Positions 8,470-18,417 are shown, numbered from the stretch's first letter. The stretch is DNA of 64,000 bases from Cytophagaceae bacterium (GCA_027488815.1 JAIYAX010000006.1:160185-224184), one strand, 5' to 3'. Numbers and translations: made by a program. The notes: generated by a model not told the origin, from the letters alone.

Positions 8470-9729
8470 ATGCCCTATCTCTTTACCTCTGAGTCCGTAT
8501 CTGAGGGTCATCCAGACAAAGTAGCAGATCAAATTTCTGATGCACTTATTGACCATTTTCTAGCTTTTGACCCTGACTCAAAAGTGGCTTGCGAAACACT
8601 GGTGACCACAGGTCAGGTGATTTTGGCTGGCGAGGTAAAATCATCTGCTTACCTGGATGTGCAAACCATCGCCCGTGAAGTGATCAAGCGCATTGGCTAC
8701 ACCAAAAGCGAGTACATGTTTGAGGCTAATTCCTGCGGAGTACTCTCGGCCATCCACGAACAAAGTGCTGACATCAACAGAGGTGTAGAAAGAAAAAACC
8801 CGGAAGACCAGGGTGCAGGTGACCAGGGAATGATGTTTGGCTATGCGACCAATGAAACAGAGAATTATATGCCTCTGGCTCTTGATCTGGCACATTTGCT
8901 GCTTCGTGAACTTGCTGCCTTACGCAGAGAAAACAAACAGATCAAATACCTGCGCCCTGATGCCAAAAGCCAGGTAACGATCGAATATAGCGACGATAAT
9001 AAGCCACAACGCATAGATGCGATCGTGATCTCAACACAGCATGATGACTTTGATGCTGACGAAAAGAAAATGGCGAAAAAGATCCATGAGGACATGGTCA
9101 ACATTTTAATTCCAAGAGTTAAAAAGACCTTGCCTAAGCAATTACAAAAACTCTTCACCGATAAGATCACCTACCACATTAACCCGACAGGCAAATTCGT
9201 AATCGGTGGCCCACACGGCGATACAGGACTTACAGGCCGCAAAATCATCGTTGACACGTATGGGGGCAAAGGTGCTCACGGGGGTGGAGCTTTCTCAGGA
9301 AAAGACCCATCAAAAGTGGACCGCTCAGCTGCATATGCAACCCGTCATATCGCTAAGAACATGGTGGCTGCCGGTATAGCTGATGAAATGCTCGTGCAGG
9401 TGTCGTATGCCATCGGTGTGGCTAAACCCATGGGTATCTATGTAAACACGTATGGTACTGCCAAAGTAAAAATGACAGATGGAGAAATTGCCAAAGAGAT
9501 TGAAAAGCTTTTTGACATGCGTCCCTATGCCATTGAGCAGCGATTGAAATTGCGTACCCCTATTTATTCAGAAACCGCAGCGTATGGTCACATGGGTCGT
9601 ACCCCTGAAGCCAAAACCCTTGAGTTTCGCTCCCCTGAAGGCAAAGTGAAAAAAATCAAAGTGGAAACCTTCACCTGGGAAAAGCTAGACTATGTAGAAA
9701 AGGTAAAAAAGGCGTTTAAAATTAAATAA
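8470..9729 (+). CDS. metK: S-adenosylmethionine synthetase
   Basis: Makes S-adenosylmethionine from methionine and ATP in the cytoplasm. 419 residues, a normal length for Bacteroidota MetK. Signature segments: [18 protein letters not shown] (N-terminal ATP/Mg site), [35 protein letters not shown] and [19 protein letters not shown], with the [10 protein letters not shown] segment in the C-terminal third. Own promoter upstream and a rho-independent terminator downstream, so it appears to be a single-gene unit. Confidence 0.97.
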   Translation: MPYLFTSESVSEGHPDKVADQISDALIDHFLAFDPDSKVACETLVTTGQVILAGEVKSSAYLDVQTIAREVIKRIGYTKSEYMFEANSCGVLSAIHEQSADINRGVERKNPEDQGAGDQGMMFGYATNETENYMPLALDLAHLLLRELAALRRENKQIKYLRPDAKSQVTIEYSDDNKPQRIDAIVISTQHDDFDADEKKMAKKIHEDMVNILIPRVKKTLPKQLQKLFTDKITYHINPTGKFVIGGPHGDTGLTGRKIIVDTYGGKGAHGGGAFSGKDPSKVDRSAAYATRHIAKNMVAAGIADEMLVQVSYAIGVAKPMGIYVNTYGTAKVKMTDGEIAKEIEKLFDMRPYAIEQRLKLRTPIYSETAAYGHMGRTPEAKTLEFRSPEGKVKKIKVETFTWEKLDYVEKVKKAFKIK

Positions 9730-9752
9730 GCAGGTTTTTACAAAATTCTTTG

Positions 9753-9785
9753 AGCCGGGGTGTGCATGCATCTCCGGCTTTTTTG
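9753..9785 (+). terminator. Rho-independent terminator after metK
   Basis: An 8-bp stem AGCCGGGG/CTCCGGCT (one G-U pair) around an 11-nt loop, followed by TTTTTTG, 23 bases after the metK stop. Confidence 0.8.
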
Positions 9786-9849
9786 TTTTGAAAGAGGAGC
9801 TTCTCTGATTCAATTCAAACAGTTAAACTTCCGTTGGGTTTTAGCAGCA

Positions 9850-11328
9850 ATGTCAGCAGGTAGGAAAAAAGCAATCGTGATCGGTGCAGGTATCGGAGGC
9901 CTCGCCATGGCCGTACGCCTGGCGGTAAAAGGCTATGAAGTGCAGGTGCATGAAGCCAACGCCTATACCGGTGGAAAGTTAAGCGCCATTGATCAAGAAG
10001 GCTATCGATTTGATGCCGGACCATCTTTATTCACCATGCCTCAATTTGTGGAGGAGCTCTTTGCTATGGCCGGAAAGCCTATACAGGGGTATTTCAGGTA
10101 CAAAAAACTGGAAACACTCTGCCACTATTTCTATGAAGATGGCACAAGGCTACAGGCTCCTTCATCCATCAGTGAAATGGCAGCTCAGCTGGCAGAAGTC
10201 CTTGGGGAAGAACAGGAAAAAATACTCAGTTTTTTCAGGCATAACGCCTGGGCTTATCAAATCACGGAGCCCTTATTTGTCCGTGGTTCACTGCATACCG
10301 TAGGAAGCCATTTGAGATGGCAGACGCTGAGGGGAATTATAGCAAGCCCTTTCCTGAACCTGTTTAAAACGATGAACGAGGTGAATGAGTCGACATTTAA
10401 AAACCCGAAAACGGTTCAACTGTTCAATCGCTATGCCACCTACAATGGCTCTGATCCCTACCAGACTCCCGGCCTCATGAATGTGATTCCTCATCTCGAG
10501 CATGGGATCGGGGCTTTTTTCCCCGAAGGTGGTATGCATTCCATTAGTCAGAGCATCACCCAATTGGGCAAAGATTTGGGCGTTCAGTTTTTTCTGAACT
10601 CTTCTGTGGGTCGAATTATCGTAGAAAACAAAAGAGCCAATGGAGTACTCATCGGCAATAGACGAATTGAGGCTGATTTGGTCGTGAGCAATATGGACAT
10701 CATGGGCACTTACCGCCGATTGATGCCGGATCAGGCAGCGCCGGAAAAGCTTCTGAAGCAGGACAGGTCAAGTTCTGCCCTTATTTTTTACTGGGGCATC
10801 AAAAAGCAATTCCCGGAGCTGTCCTTGCATAATATTTTCTTTAGCGAAAACTACAAGGAGGAGTTTAAGGCACTCTTCAAAGACAAAACACTTTACAAAG
10901 ACCCCACTGTTTACATCAACATCAGCAGTAAAGAAAATCCATCTGACGCACCGGAAGGGGGAGAAAACTGGTTTGTGATGATCAACGTGCCACCCAATAC
11001 CGGTCAGGCCTGGGACCAGTTGATTAAGGAAGCCAGATCCGGCATCATCAATAAACTGAGTAAACATTTGGGGCTTGAGGAAGAGTCTCACATCGTATGT
11101 GAATCTGTGCTTGACCCCAGAGGAATTGAATCCAAAACCTCATCTGTTCAGGGCTCGCTTTATGGGAACAGTTCCAACAATCGATACGCAGCTTTCCTTC
11201 GCCATGCCAATTTTTCAAGAAAGATAAAAGGCTTGTATTTTGTCGGTGGCAGCGTGCATCCCGGGGGAGGTATTCCATTGGCCCTCAGTAGTGCTGCCAT
11301 TGCAGATGGATTTATCCCCAAGGCATAA
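9850..11328 (+). CDS. crtD: Carotenoid desaturase, CrtD/CrtI family
   Basis: FAD-dependent phytoene-desaturase family enzyme of carotenoid synthesis. The chosen start, ATG 9850 (492 aa), begins MSAGRKKAIVIGAGIGGLAM, putting the Rossmann GxGxxG directly at the N-terminus. Upstream in-frame ATG 9760 would run through the metK terminator and is rejected. Other signs: EVQVHEANAYTGGKL, YRFDAGPSLFTMPQF, and a C-terminal FAD-contact segment FVGGSVHPGGGIPLALSSA. The GPSLFTMP variant resembles hydroxycarotenoid 3,4-desaturases (CrtD) more than phytoene desaturases, whose equivalent segment I recall as GPSWYWMP. No other crt genes lie in the window. Family certain, exact substrate inferred. Confidence 0.75.
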   Translation: MSAGRKKAIVIGAGIGGLAMAVRLAVKGYEVQVHEANAYTGGKLSAIDQEGYRFDAGPSLFTMPQFVEELFAMAGKPIQGYFRYKKLETLCHYFYEDGTRLQAPSSISEMAAQLAEVLGEEQEKILSFFRHNAWAYQITEPLFVRGSLHTVGSHLRWQTLRGIIASPFLNLFKTMNEVNESTFKNPKTVQLFNRYATYNGSDPYQTPGLMNVIPHLEHGIGAFFPEGGMHSISQSITQLGKDLGVQFFLNSSVGRIIVENKRANGVLIGNRRIEADLVVSNMDIMGTYRRLMPDQAAPEKLLKQDRSSSALIFYWGIKKQFPELSLHNIFFSENYKEEFKALFKDKTLYKDPTVYINISSKENPSDAPEGGENWFVMINVPPNTGQAWDQLIKEARSGIINKLSKHLGLEEESHIVCESVLDPRGIESKTSSVQGSLYGNSSNNRYAAFLRHANFSRKIKGLYFVGGSVHPGGGIPLALSSAAIADGFIPKA

Positions 11329-11350
11329 CATTCTCTTAACCTTAGCTGAT

Positions 11351-11358
11351 TAGCTTTG
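11351..11358 (+). promoter_or_regulatory. -7 element (TAGCTTTG) of the PhoD-like gene
   Basis: An exact TAnnTTTG match ending 5 bases before the ATG at 11364; no convincing -33 at 19-20 bp. It predicts a leaderless or nearly leaderless transcript. Confidence 0.45.
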
Positions 11359-11363
11359 TCACA

Positions 11364-12686
11364 ATGAAAAAGTCAGCCCTACTCCTACTGCTTTGCCTTA
11401 GCCTTGGTAGTTCATTTGCCCAGAAAGCCTCTATCAGATCAGGCCCCATGCCCGGCTATACCCACATGCGGGAAGTAGCCATATGGCTACAAACCACCGG
11501 CCCTGCTAAGGTGCAGTTGAGGTATTGGCCGATGACTGATCCCAAGTCAGTAAAAAACACTGCTCTTGTCTTTTGTGAGAAAAACACTGCCTTTACGGCA
11601 AAACTGATTGCTGACGAAGTGGAACCAGGCACTACCTACCAATATGAGGTTTTGATCGACGGCAAGAAAAGTCCTGTCAACGATCGACTGGAGTTTCATA
11701 CCCCAACGCTTTGGCAATGGCGGACTGATCCTCCTACCCTAAAGTTTGCCGTAGGAAGCTGCGCCTATGTCGGTGAAACCCAATACGACAGGCCGGGCAC
11801 TCCCTATGGATCTGAATACCGCATTTTTGATAGCATAGCGAAGATCAGACCCAACTTTATGCTTTGGCTGGGCGATAACACCTACCTGCGTGAAGTGGAT
11901 TGGTTCAGCAGAACCGGTATTTTGGCTCGTAACACCCATACTCGCTCACTGCCGGAGCTCCAAAAGCTGCTTCGTAGCACCCACCACTATGCGATTTGGG
12001 ATGACCATGACTATGGTCCTAACAATTCTGACCGGTCCTATCCCGGTAAGGAGTGGACACAGGAAGCCTTTAACCTCTTCTGGGCAAACCCTTCCACCAA
12101 CCTCACCGGTTTAGGTGGGATCACTTGTTTCTTTCAATATGCTGACTGTGACTTTTACCTAATGGACGATCGCTGGTTCAGAAGCCCAAACAATGCCGGA
12201 CCGGAAGGCAAGCAAATGCTTGGCAAAGCCCAGATCGACCGCATGCTGGAAGCCATGATAGGCTCACCATCCCCATTCAAATTTGTAGCCGTTGGCAATC
12301 AGGTGCTTTTTCCAAAGGATGGCGACGAAAACCTGGCTGGCTTTCCTGAGGAAAAAGAATACCTGCTGAATGAAATTCAAAAGCGTAAAATCAAAGGTGT
12401 TATTTTCCTCAGCGGTGACCGTCACCATACCGAACTGACTAAGCTGGAGCGAGCAGGCAGCTACCCATTGTATGACTTTACCTGCTCCCCGCTCACCTCT
12501 GGCACACACAACGCACGAGATGAAGGCAATACCCTGCAGGTGCCAGGCACCTTGGTCAGCGATAAAAACTATGGTCTTATTGAAATCAGCGGGCCCAGAA
12601 AAAACCGACAAATGACCATCAAAGTATTTGATCTGAACAATACCCTTCGCTGGACACAGATCATCAAAGAAGAGGAGCTGAGGTAA
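11364..12686 (+). CDS. PhoD-like alkaline phosphatase / metallophosphoesterase, exported
   Basis: 440 residues. Signal peptide MKKSALLLLLCLSLGSSFAQ, then a fibronectin-like N-terminal domain (REVAIWLQTTGPAKVQLRYW) typical of PhoD-family enzymes. The phosphatase domain shows the metal ligands LKFAVGSCAY, LWLGDNTYLRE, IWDDHDYGPNNSD and LSGDRHHTEL. PhoD enzymes hydrolyse phosphomonoesters or diesters outside the cytoplasm, commonly under phosphate limitation; no Pho box was recognised. Likely monocistronic, with a putative -7 element immediately upstream. Confidence 0.85.
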   Translation: MKKSALLLLLCLSLGSSFAQKASIRSGPMPGYTHMREVAIWLQTTGPAKVQLRYWPMTDPKSVKNTALVFCEKNTAFTAKLIADEVEPGTTYQYEVLIDGKKSPVNDRLEFHTPTLWQWRTDPPTLKFAVGSCAYVGETQYDRPGTPYGSEYRIFDSIAKIRPNFMLWLGDNTYLREVDWFSRTGILARNTHTRSLPELQKLLRSTHHYAIWDDHDYGPNNSDRSYPGKEWTQEAFNLFWANPSTNLTGLGGITCFFQYADCDFYLMDDRWFRSPNNAGPEGKQMLGKAQIDRMLEAMIGSPSPFKFVAVGNQVLFPKDGDENLAGFPEEKEYLLNEIQKRKIKGVIFLSGDRHHTELTKLERAGSYPLYDFTCSPLTSGTHNARDEGNTLQVPGTLVSDKNYGLIEISGPRKNRQMTIKVFDLNNTLRWTQIIKEEELR

Positions 12687-12753
12687 ATCAGGCTGAACAT
12701 AATCCGATCATCTAACGTTTATCGGCTAAGCAATTGCTTTGCTCCAATTCGTT

Positions 12754-12761
12754 TATCTTTG
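12754..12761 (+). promoter_or_regulatory. -7 element (TATCTTTG) of the alpha/beta hydrolase gene
   Basis: An exact TAnnTTTG match 10 bases before the ATG at 12772. A partial -33 (ATTG, 12733-12736) lies about 17 bp upstream, shorter than the usual 19-20. Confidence 0.45.
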
Positions 12762-12771
12762 AAAATCAGCC

Positions 12772-13551
12772 ATGCTTTATTACAAGACATACCTTCAACC
12801 TGCAAGTTCCGAATGGGTGGTTTTCATCCATGGAGCAGGAGGTAGCTCAAGCATCTGGTTTAAGCAGGTAAAGGAGTTTAAAGAACATTTTAATGTGTTG
12901 CTGATTGACCTCAGAGGCCATGGCAAGTCCAAGGATGAGCGCAACCGATATAAAAAATACACCTTTCAGGAAATCAGCCACGAGATCCTCGATGTGCTGG
13001 ACCATTTGAAAATAAAATCAGCACATTTTATCGGGATTTCGCTAGGGAGTATCATCATTCGTACCATCGGTGAGCTTCAGCCGGTCCGACTAAAAAGCAT
13101 GGTGCTGGGTGGAGCCATCACAAGGCTTACCCTTTTCAGTAATTTCCTCATGCATTTTGGAAATGCCACCAAGCGGATTTTACCCTACATGTGGCTTTAT
13201 CAGATGTTTGCCTTTATCATCATGCCCCGCAAAAGGCACAAAGCCTCAAGGTTGCTTTTTGTGAATGAAGCCCGCAAGCTGGCCCAAAAAGAGTTTCTAC
13301 GATGGTACAAGCTCACCGCTGAGGTGAACCCACTGCTACGCTATTTCAAAGAAAAAGACCTGAACGTACCTACCCTGTACCTGATGGGTGAGGAAGACCA
13401 CATGTTTCTGGAGCCTGTACGACGCATTGTACGTACCCACCGCAGTTCTACCCTCGATGTGGTACCCAACAGTGGCCATGTGGTCAATGTAGACCAGCCG
13501 GATTACTTCAATCAGAAGGCGATTGGGTTTATTAAGAAGAATGCCTATTGA
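12772..13551 (+). CDS. Alpha/beta-hydrolase fold protein
   Basis: 259-residue cytoplasmic hydrolase of unknown substrate. The oxyanion segment VVFIHGAGGSS, LLIDLRGHGKS, the nucleophile elbow GISLGS (Ser90), GEEDHMF (Asp near 209) and NSGHVVNVDQP (His near 236) give a complete catalytic triad. A lid-like insert (about residues 115-150) is rich in aromatic and basic residues and could contact membrane lipid. The last bases of this gene overlap the stop codon of the M1 peptidase relic on the other strand. Confidence 0.85.
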   Translation: MLYYKTYLQPASSEWVVFIHGAGGSSSIWFKQVKEFKEHFNVLLIDLRGHGKSKDERNRYKKYTFQEISHEILDVLDHLKIKSAHFIGISLGSIIIRTIGELQPVRLKSMVLGGAITRLTLFSNFLMHFGNATKRILPYMWLYQMFAFIIMPRKRHKASRLLFVNEARKLAQKEFLRWYKLTAEVNPLLRYFKEKDLNVPTLYLMGEEDHMFLEPVRRIVRTHRSSTLDVVPNSGHVVNVDQPDYFNQKAIGFIKKNAY

Positions 13552-13652
13552 GGCTGTATTTTCCTCTTCAAAAAATAATACAAATCCTCCCGAAAGCTCA
13601 GCTCATATTTCTTTGAGCCTTTGACCTTTATTAAATGCCAATCGGCTAACAA
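13545..13652 (-). pseudogene. Relic of the 3' end of an M1-family peptidase gene
   Basis: Minus-strand translation of this stretch gives ADWHLIKVKGSKKYELSF, then REDLYYFLKRK, then a stop at 13547-13545. This closely matches the C-terminus of the intact M1 peptidase 3 kb away (EWKEVKIKGSKKYELSF, KEDLYYFLKKKVGN). About 70 bases are nearly identical between 13560-13630 and 16620-16690, with several silent differences. Going 5', the frame closes at an in-frame TAG (13655-13653) and similarity fades. It is the remnant of a second M1 peptidase copy whose body has been lost. No start codon, so not expressed as a protein. Confidence 0.75.
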
Positions 13653-13655
13653 CTA

Positions 13656-13944
13656 GGTTTAATCATTAAGTAATTGCTGATCAAAAATCACTCTCTTCGG
13701 CCAGGCTTTTATGCACAGAGTTGATAATGAATAAACAGGGTCACTCTTCATCAGCCTTAGCCCAGCCAAGAGTAAAAAACTATGTAGCAAGTACTACAGA
13801 AAAAATAAGCGTTTCTATTTGTACATTCAGAAGTAGCTTTCTGGTCTTCTGAGTATTCTCACAATGCTGAACTTTCCTTATTTCTTGCTAAACTGCATTT
13901 GCTTTAGTTTATTTGTTATAATTTAATTCAACATCTCGATCGGT
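13656..13944. other. Intergenic region without recognised features
   Basis: AT-rich region between the M1 relic and the delta-60 repeat gene. I see no gene, no strong hairpin and no exact TAnnTTTG element; an imperfect TTTATTTG lies about 30 bases before the delta-60 start codon. Confidence 0.4.
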
Positions 13945-16488
13945 ATGATGAAAACCTACACCCTTCTGGCCATTTGCACTTTACTATCCCTCTCTAGCCG
14001 AGCCCAGTTTTCTCAGCCCGGGGAGTTGGATACGACTTTTAATTTTGGAAAGCCGCATAGCTTTTTCACCAATCCTGCAAATCCTCACCCTGGAGAAGGT
14101 GCAAGTGATTTAGTATATGCACTTGCCAGACAACCCAATGGCAAAGTAATTATTGTTGGAGCTTTTGGATTTTATAACGGTTCGAACCGTATAGGCATCG
14201 CTCGTATAAATATAGATGGTAGCCTTGACACTAGCTTCAATCCAGGAACAGGTTCGAATAATTTGGTCTTGGCTGTAGCCCTTCAATCGGATGGCAAAGT
14301 GTTGATAGGAGGTTATTTTACATTTTTCAATGGACAATTTCTCCCACGTATCTGCAGGCTGAATGAGGACGGTAGCATAGACAATAGTTTTAACCCGGGT
14401 ACAGGTGCAAATAGCCCAATTTTTAGTCTTGCGCCTCAACCTGATGGTAAGGTGTTGATCGGCGGAGAATTTACCAGTTTTAATGGAGTAGCTCGTAACC
14501 GGATAGCTAGGCTTAATTCAGATGGAAGCTTGGATACGTCTTTCAATCCAGGAACAGGGGCAAGTGGCAAAGTACAGCTCTTAGCTGTTCAACCCAATGG
14601 TAAAATACTAATGGGAGGTGATTTTATAAGTTATAGTGGCTTTAATAGAAATAGAATCGCTCGAATTAACACAAATGGCAGTTTGGATACCACGTTCAAC
14701 CCTGGAATGGGAGCAAACAGCATAGTCCGCTCATATGCCCTTCAATCTGATGGCAAGATGTTGATAGGAGGAGATTTTACTAGCTTTAATGGCGTAATCC
14801 GTAGGCATTTAGTGCGTCTGAATTCAAATGGAACATTGGATACAACTTTAAACACTGGCAATGGATTAACAGGGGTTCCAAATCCAGGTATACATACCAT
14901 TGCGCTTCAAAGTAACGGAAAAGTACTAATTGGGGGAGCGTTCAGCAACTACAATGGATCTGCCCGTAACTTTATTGCAAGGCTTAACTCAGATGGCAGT
15001 TTAGACCCAAACTTCAATTCTGGTAATGGAATTAATTTTACTGTCTTATCGACAGTCCTTCAACCCGACGAAAAAGTCCTTGTTGCGGGATGGTTCCATA
15101 TAAACAATGGATCAACCTCCAATCACACAACTCGTCTGAATGCGGATGGCAGCCTTGATTTTTCCTTCAACCCGCATACTACCGGGGCTAATGCTGCTAT
15201 CTTCTCCATTTCTTCACAGTCTGATGGTAAGATAATAGTCAGTGGATCTTTCAGTAACTATAGCGGTTTAAATCGTAACTCAATAACACGTATTCTCACA
15301 GATGGAAGGACAGATACCAGCTTTAATCCTGGTACTGGGGCGAATTGGTGGATTTATTCCCATGCCATTCAACCCGATGGAAAGATCTTGATCGGAGGAA
15401 AGTTTACTGAATACAATGGTATAGCTTTAAACATGATCGCCCGACTCAATTCACACGGTAGCTTAGATACTACTTTTAACCCAGGCTCTGGAGCGAACGG
15501 CTGGATAGAGCCATTGTTGCTTCAAAATGATGGCAAAATTTTAATTGGAGGGTGGTTTACCAGCTATAACGGTATTGCCCGGAATCACATTGCTCGACTA
15601 AATGCGGATGGCAGCCTTGATGCCACATTCAATGTAGGCTTAGGAGCTAGTAATCTTGTAAGAGCAATTGCTGTTCAACCCGATGGCAAAGTGATTGTTG
15701 CAGGAGATTTTATCAACTTTAATGGATTAAGTCTTAAAAGGATAGTTCGTCTTAATTCGGATGGAAGCATAGATACTACTTTCAATCCTGGCTCAGGAGC
15801 AAATGCATATATCTGGAAAGTGGTTATTCAACCAAATGGCAAGATTTTGATTGCAGGTAGTTTTACTCAATATGACAATATAGGTCGCAATGGTGTAGCA
15901 CGGCTCAATGCGAATGGCAGCCTGGATACAAGCTTCAACCCAGGAACAGGTGCGAATAGTGATTTTTTAAGCCTTATTCTTCAACCTGATGGTAAGGTTT
16001 TGATCGGAGGCAATTTTACACAATACAACAACATAGGCCGTAGTCGGATCGCTCGGCTAAATGCGGATGGGAGCTTGGATACAGGCTTTAACATAGGTAC
16101 AGGTGCGAATAGTTGGGTTTATTCACTTTCTCTTCAACCTGATGGTACAGTGTTGATCGGCGGCCAGTTTACCTTTTATAATGGCATACACCGACCCAGA
16201 ATCGCTCGCATTTTCTCAACAGGTATAGTAACAGGAATTACCGAAGTAAATAGTGATTGGAATAGCGACTTCGCTGCATTCCCAGTGCCCTTCAATTATG
16301 AATTAACTATTAAAGCAGAACTACCATTTCGCTATGAAATTGTAGACCTTATGGGCAGAGTGCAGTTATCCGGTATCAGCGAAACTCAAGAAGCCAAGTG
16401 CTTCACCGGAAACCTGGCCAAAGGCATTTATTTAGTTAAAATCACCTATAACGACCAAACATATTTGCGCAAGGTAGTTAAGGAGTAA
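13945..16488 (+). CDS. Delta-60 repeat protein with T9SS C-terminal sorting domain
   Basis: 847 residues. Signal peptide MMKTYTLLAICTLLSLSSRA (a second ATG at 13948 is an equally good start). The body is about 14 copies of the roughly 54-residue delta-60 repeat, with cores such as DGSLDTSFNPGTGANS, LALQPDGKVLIGGSF and NRIARLN. The last 75 residues (FPVPFNYELTIKAEL..., YEIVDLMGRVQLSG, GIYLVKITYNDQTYLRKVVK) form a type A sorting domain, so the protein should be secreted or anchored through the type IX system. Delta-60 repeats probably fold as propeller or solenoid blades; no enzymatic domain is present. DNA-level repeats here are only those encoding the protein repeats. The gene lies between a relic and an intact copy of an M1 peptidase on the opposite strand. 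Confidence 0.85.
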   Translation: MMKTYTLLAICTLLSLSSRAQFSQPGELDTTFNFGKPHSFFTNPANPHPGEGASDLVYALARQPNGKVIIVGAFGFYNGSNRIGIARINIDGSLDTSFNPGTGSNNLVLAVALQSDGKVLIGGYFTFFNGQFLPRICRLNEDGSIDNSFNPGTGANSPIFSLAPQPDGKVLIGGEFTSFNGVARNRIARLNSDGSLDTSFNPGTGASGKVQLLAVQPNGKILMGGDFISYSGFNRNRIARINTNGSLDTTFNPGMGANSIVRSYALQSDGKMLIGGDFTSFNGVIRRHLVRLNSNGTLDTTLNTGNGLTGVPNPGIHTIALQSNGKVLIGGAFSNYNGSARNFIARLNSDGSLDPNFNSGNGINFTVLSTVLQPDEKVLVAGWFHINNGSTSNHTTRLNADGSLDFSFNPHTTGANAAIFSISSQSDGKIIVSGSFSNYSGLNRNSITRILTDGRTDTSFNPGTGANWWIYSHAIQPDGKILIGGKFTEYNGIALNMIARLNSHGSLDTTFNPGSGANGWIEPLLLQNDGKILIGGWFTSYNGIARNHIARLNADGSLDATFNVGLGASNLVRAIAVQPDGKVIVAGDFINFNGLSLKRIVRLNSDGSIDTTFNPGSGANAYIWKVVIQPNGKILIAGSFTQYDNIGRNGVARLNANGSLDTSFNPGTGANSDFLSLILQPDGKVLIGGNFTQYNNIGRSRIARLNADGSLDTGFNIGTGANSWVYSLSLQPDGTVLIGGQFTFYNGIHRPRIARIFSTGIVTGITEVNSDWNSDFAAFPVPFNYELTIKAELPFRYEIVDLMGRVQLSGISETQEAKCFTGNLAKGIYLVKITYNDQTYLRKVVKE

Positions 16489-16611
16489 ACTGAGCATGTC
16501 TTCAATTACTTTTAAACTATCCGAAATTGAAACAGAAACGCAAGGTCAGTTTATTAATACCTTTGTCAAGCTCAAACCAATTGATCATTAATTCTTGAGC
16601 CTGCATTCGCA

Positions 16612-18294
16612 TCAATTACCCACCTTCTTCTTCAAAAAATAATACAAATCCTCCTTAAAACTCAGCTCATATTTCTTTGAGCCTTTGATTTTCACTTCCT
16701 TCCATTCTGTGGCAGATGGCAGGAGCAGCAGTTGGCCAGCGGCATCGATAAGGGGTACGGGCATCTGAAATCCTTCGGTTTGCACCACCCATCGGTAGCG
16801 CAGGCTGATTTCTTTGCCTTTGCGACTTTCCTCATATTCCAGCACCGGAGCAGCTGCCTGATAGAGGTACTGATTGAAAACAGCCTCCAGTTCAGGCATT
16901 TGGCTTTTCTCCAGAATGTAATCGACCACTTCTCGGGTATCGGTGGTCTTGTAGCCAAACTCCCGGGTGAGGCCTCTGAGCATTTGAAACCAGAGACTGT
17001 CCTTACCGATGAGATTACGAACAGTATTGAGCATAATGGCTCCCTTGTCGTACATATCTCCCGATCCGGAAGCGTTGAGCCCTAATGGCCCTACAATTGC
17101 TGAACGGTTTCCTATATTGTGCTTCAAGCCATTCAGGTATTCCTGGCCGGCCTCTTTCCCATAAAGGCACTCCACGTAAAGTCCTTCGGTATAGGTACAA
17201 AATGATTCATGTATCCATAGCTCTGCATGGTCTTTGACACTTACGAGATTGCCCCAGTACTCATGGCCTGTCTCATGAATGATGATGTAATCCCATTTGT
17301 TTCCCCAGCCTGTTCTTGAGCGGTCAAAGCCCATGTACCCATTCAGGTATTGATTACCGTATGCCACCGCTCCCTGATGCTCCATGCCAAGGTACGGGGT
17401 CTCTACAAGGGAAAATCCATCGTTCCAAAACGGGTATTTTCCAAAGTACTGCTCGTAACACTTCAACATAGGCTTCACCTGCTCAAACTGTTTTTTGGCT
17501 TTTTCAAGTTGATAATCAAGCACATAGTAATGCAAGCCCAGCTCATCCCCATCTTCTGACGAGTAGCTGTCTTTCCAATAAGCATAGTGGCCGATATTGA
17601 GGGTTACGTTATAGTTGTTGATGGGGTACGAAACACGCCAATCAAAGAGTTTACGGCCATTTTCCAAAAGCATGCTGTCAGCTAGTCTGCCATTTGACTT
17701 TGAGAATAGTTCTGCGGGCACTTCGGTCTGGATGCGCATGCTGTCGGGTTCATCTGAAAGATGGTCTTTGCATGGCCACCACAGGCTTGCGCCGGTGCCT
17801 TCGCAGGCCACTCCAATAAATGGGCGTTGCTTTTCATCTTTTTTCCACACAAAACCACCATCCCAGGGGGGATTTGCAGCAATTTGTGGCACTCCCTGAT
17901 AGTAAACGGATAAGCTGTACATCTGCTCAGGTACTAATTCGATGGGCAGGTACACAAAAAAGGCATGATGCTCTCTTTGAGGAGCCAACTGTTCCCCTCT
18001 GAAAACCACACTATCAATTTTCATATTGCTGAAAAGGTCAAACTGCAGCCTTCGCTCTGCCTGTTTTGCCTTGAAATGGATGGTGTTGTAGCCTTGTATG
18101 CTGCGTTTTTCTGGAAAAATGCTCAGGTATAAATCGTAATAGGTGACATCGTAAGCGGTACGTGCCGTTGACAAGCTACCCCTTAGGGTATCTGCCCGGG
18201 TGTAGACTTTACTCTTTTGACTGAAGGCAGGCAGATGTACATTGAGTAGGATCACAGTCAGGCACAAAATGGGGTAGACTAGTCGTGAATTCAT
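16612..18294 (-). CDS. M1-family zinc metallopeptidase, exported
   Basis: 560 residues from ATG 18294, which gives the signal peptide MNSRLVYPILCLTVILLNV...AFSQ; the longer frame from 18348 adds 18 residues ahead of it and is rejected. M1 features: substrate segment LGMEHQGAVAYGN, the zinc site HETGHEYWGN (near residues 336-345), and the third ligand in LWIHESFCTYTEGLYVE. It lacks the large C-terminal helical domain of PepN, as expected for short bacterial M1 enzymes. The likely location is periplasm or cell surface, removing N-terminal residues from peptides. No sorting domain is evident. A relic of a paralogue's 3' end lies at 13545-13652. Confidence 0.9.
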   Translation of the reverse strand: MNSRLVYPILCLTVILLNVHLPAFSQKSKVYTRADTLRGSLSTARTAYDVTYYDLYLSIFPEKRSIQGYNTIHFKAKQAERRLQFDLFSNMKIDSVVFRGEQLAPQREHHAFFVYLPIELVPEQMYSLSVYYQGVPQIAANPPWDGGFVWKKDEKQRPFIGVACEGTGASLWWPCKDHLSDEPDSMRIQTEVPAELFSKSNGRLADSMLLENGRKLFDWRVSYPINNYNVTLNIGHYAYWKDSYSSEDGDELGLHYYVLDYQLEKAKKQFEQVKPMLKCYEQYFGKYPFWNDGFSLVETPYLGMEHQGAVAYGNQYLNGYMGFDRSRTGWGNKWDYIIIHETGHEYWGNLVSVKDHAELWIHESFCTYTEGLYVECLYGKEAGQEYLNGLKHNIGNRSAIVGPLGLNASGSGDMYDKGAIMLNTVRNLIGKDSLWFQMLRGLTREFGYKTTDTREVVDYILEKSQMPELEAVFNQYLYQAAAPVLEYEESRKGKEISLRYRWVVQTEGFQMPVPLIDAAGQLLLLPSATEWKEVKIKGSKKYELSFKEDLYYFLKKKVGN

Positions 18295-18417
18295 AGATGC
18301 AAAATAAGCATTTGACAGCATAGCACCTTGTACACCCTCTGATCGCATTTATTTGCCATCAATCAAAAAGCCAGACGCCTGAAACAAAAGCTCTGTAATT
18401 TTACTACTTCTAGGACT

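Noticed and set aside
9760-9849. N-terminal extension of the carotenoid desaturase
   Set aside because: It would read through the metK terminator hairpin; the Rossmann motif begins properly from ATG 9850.
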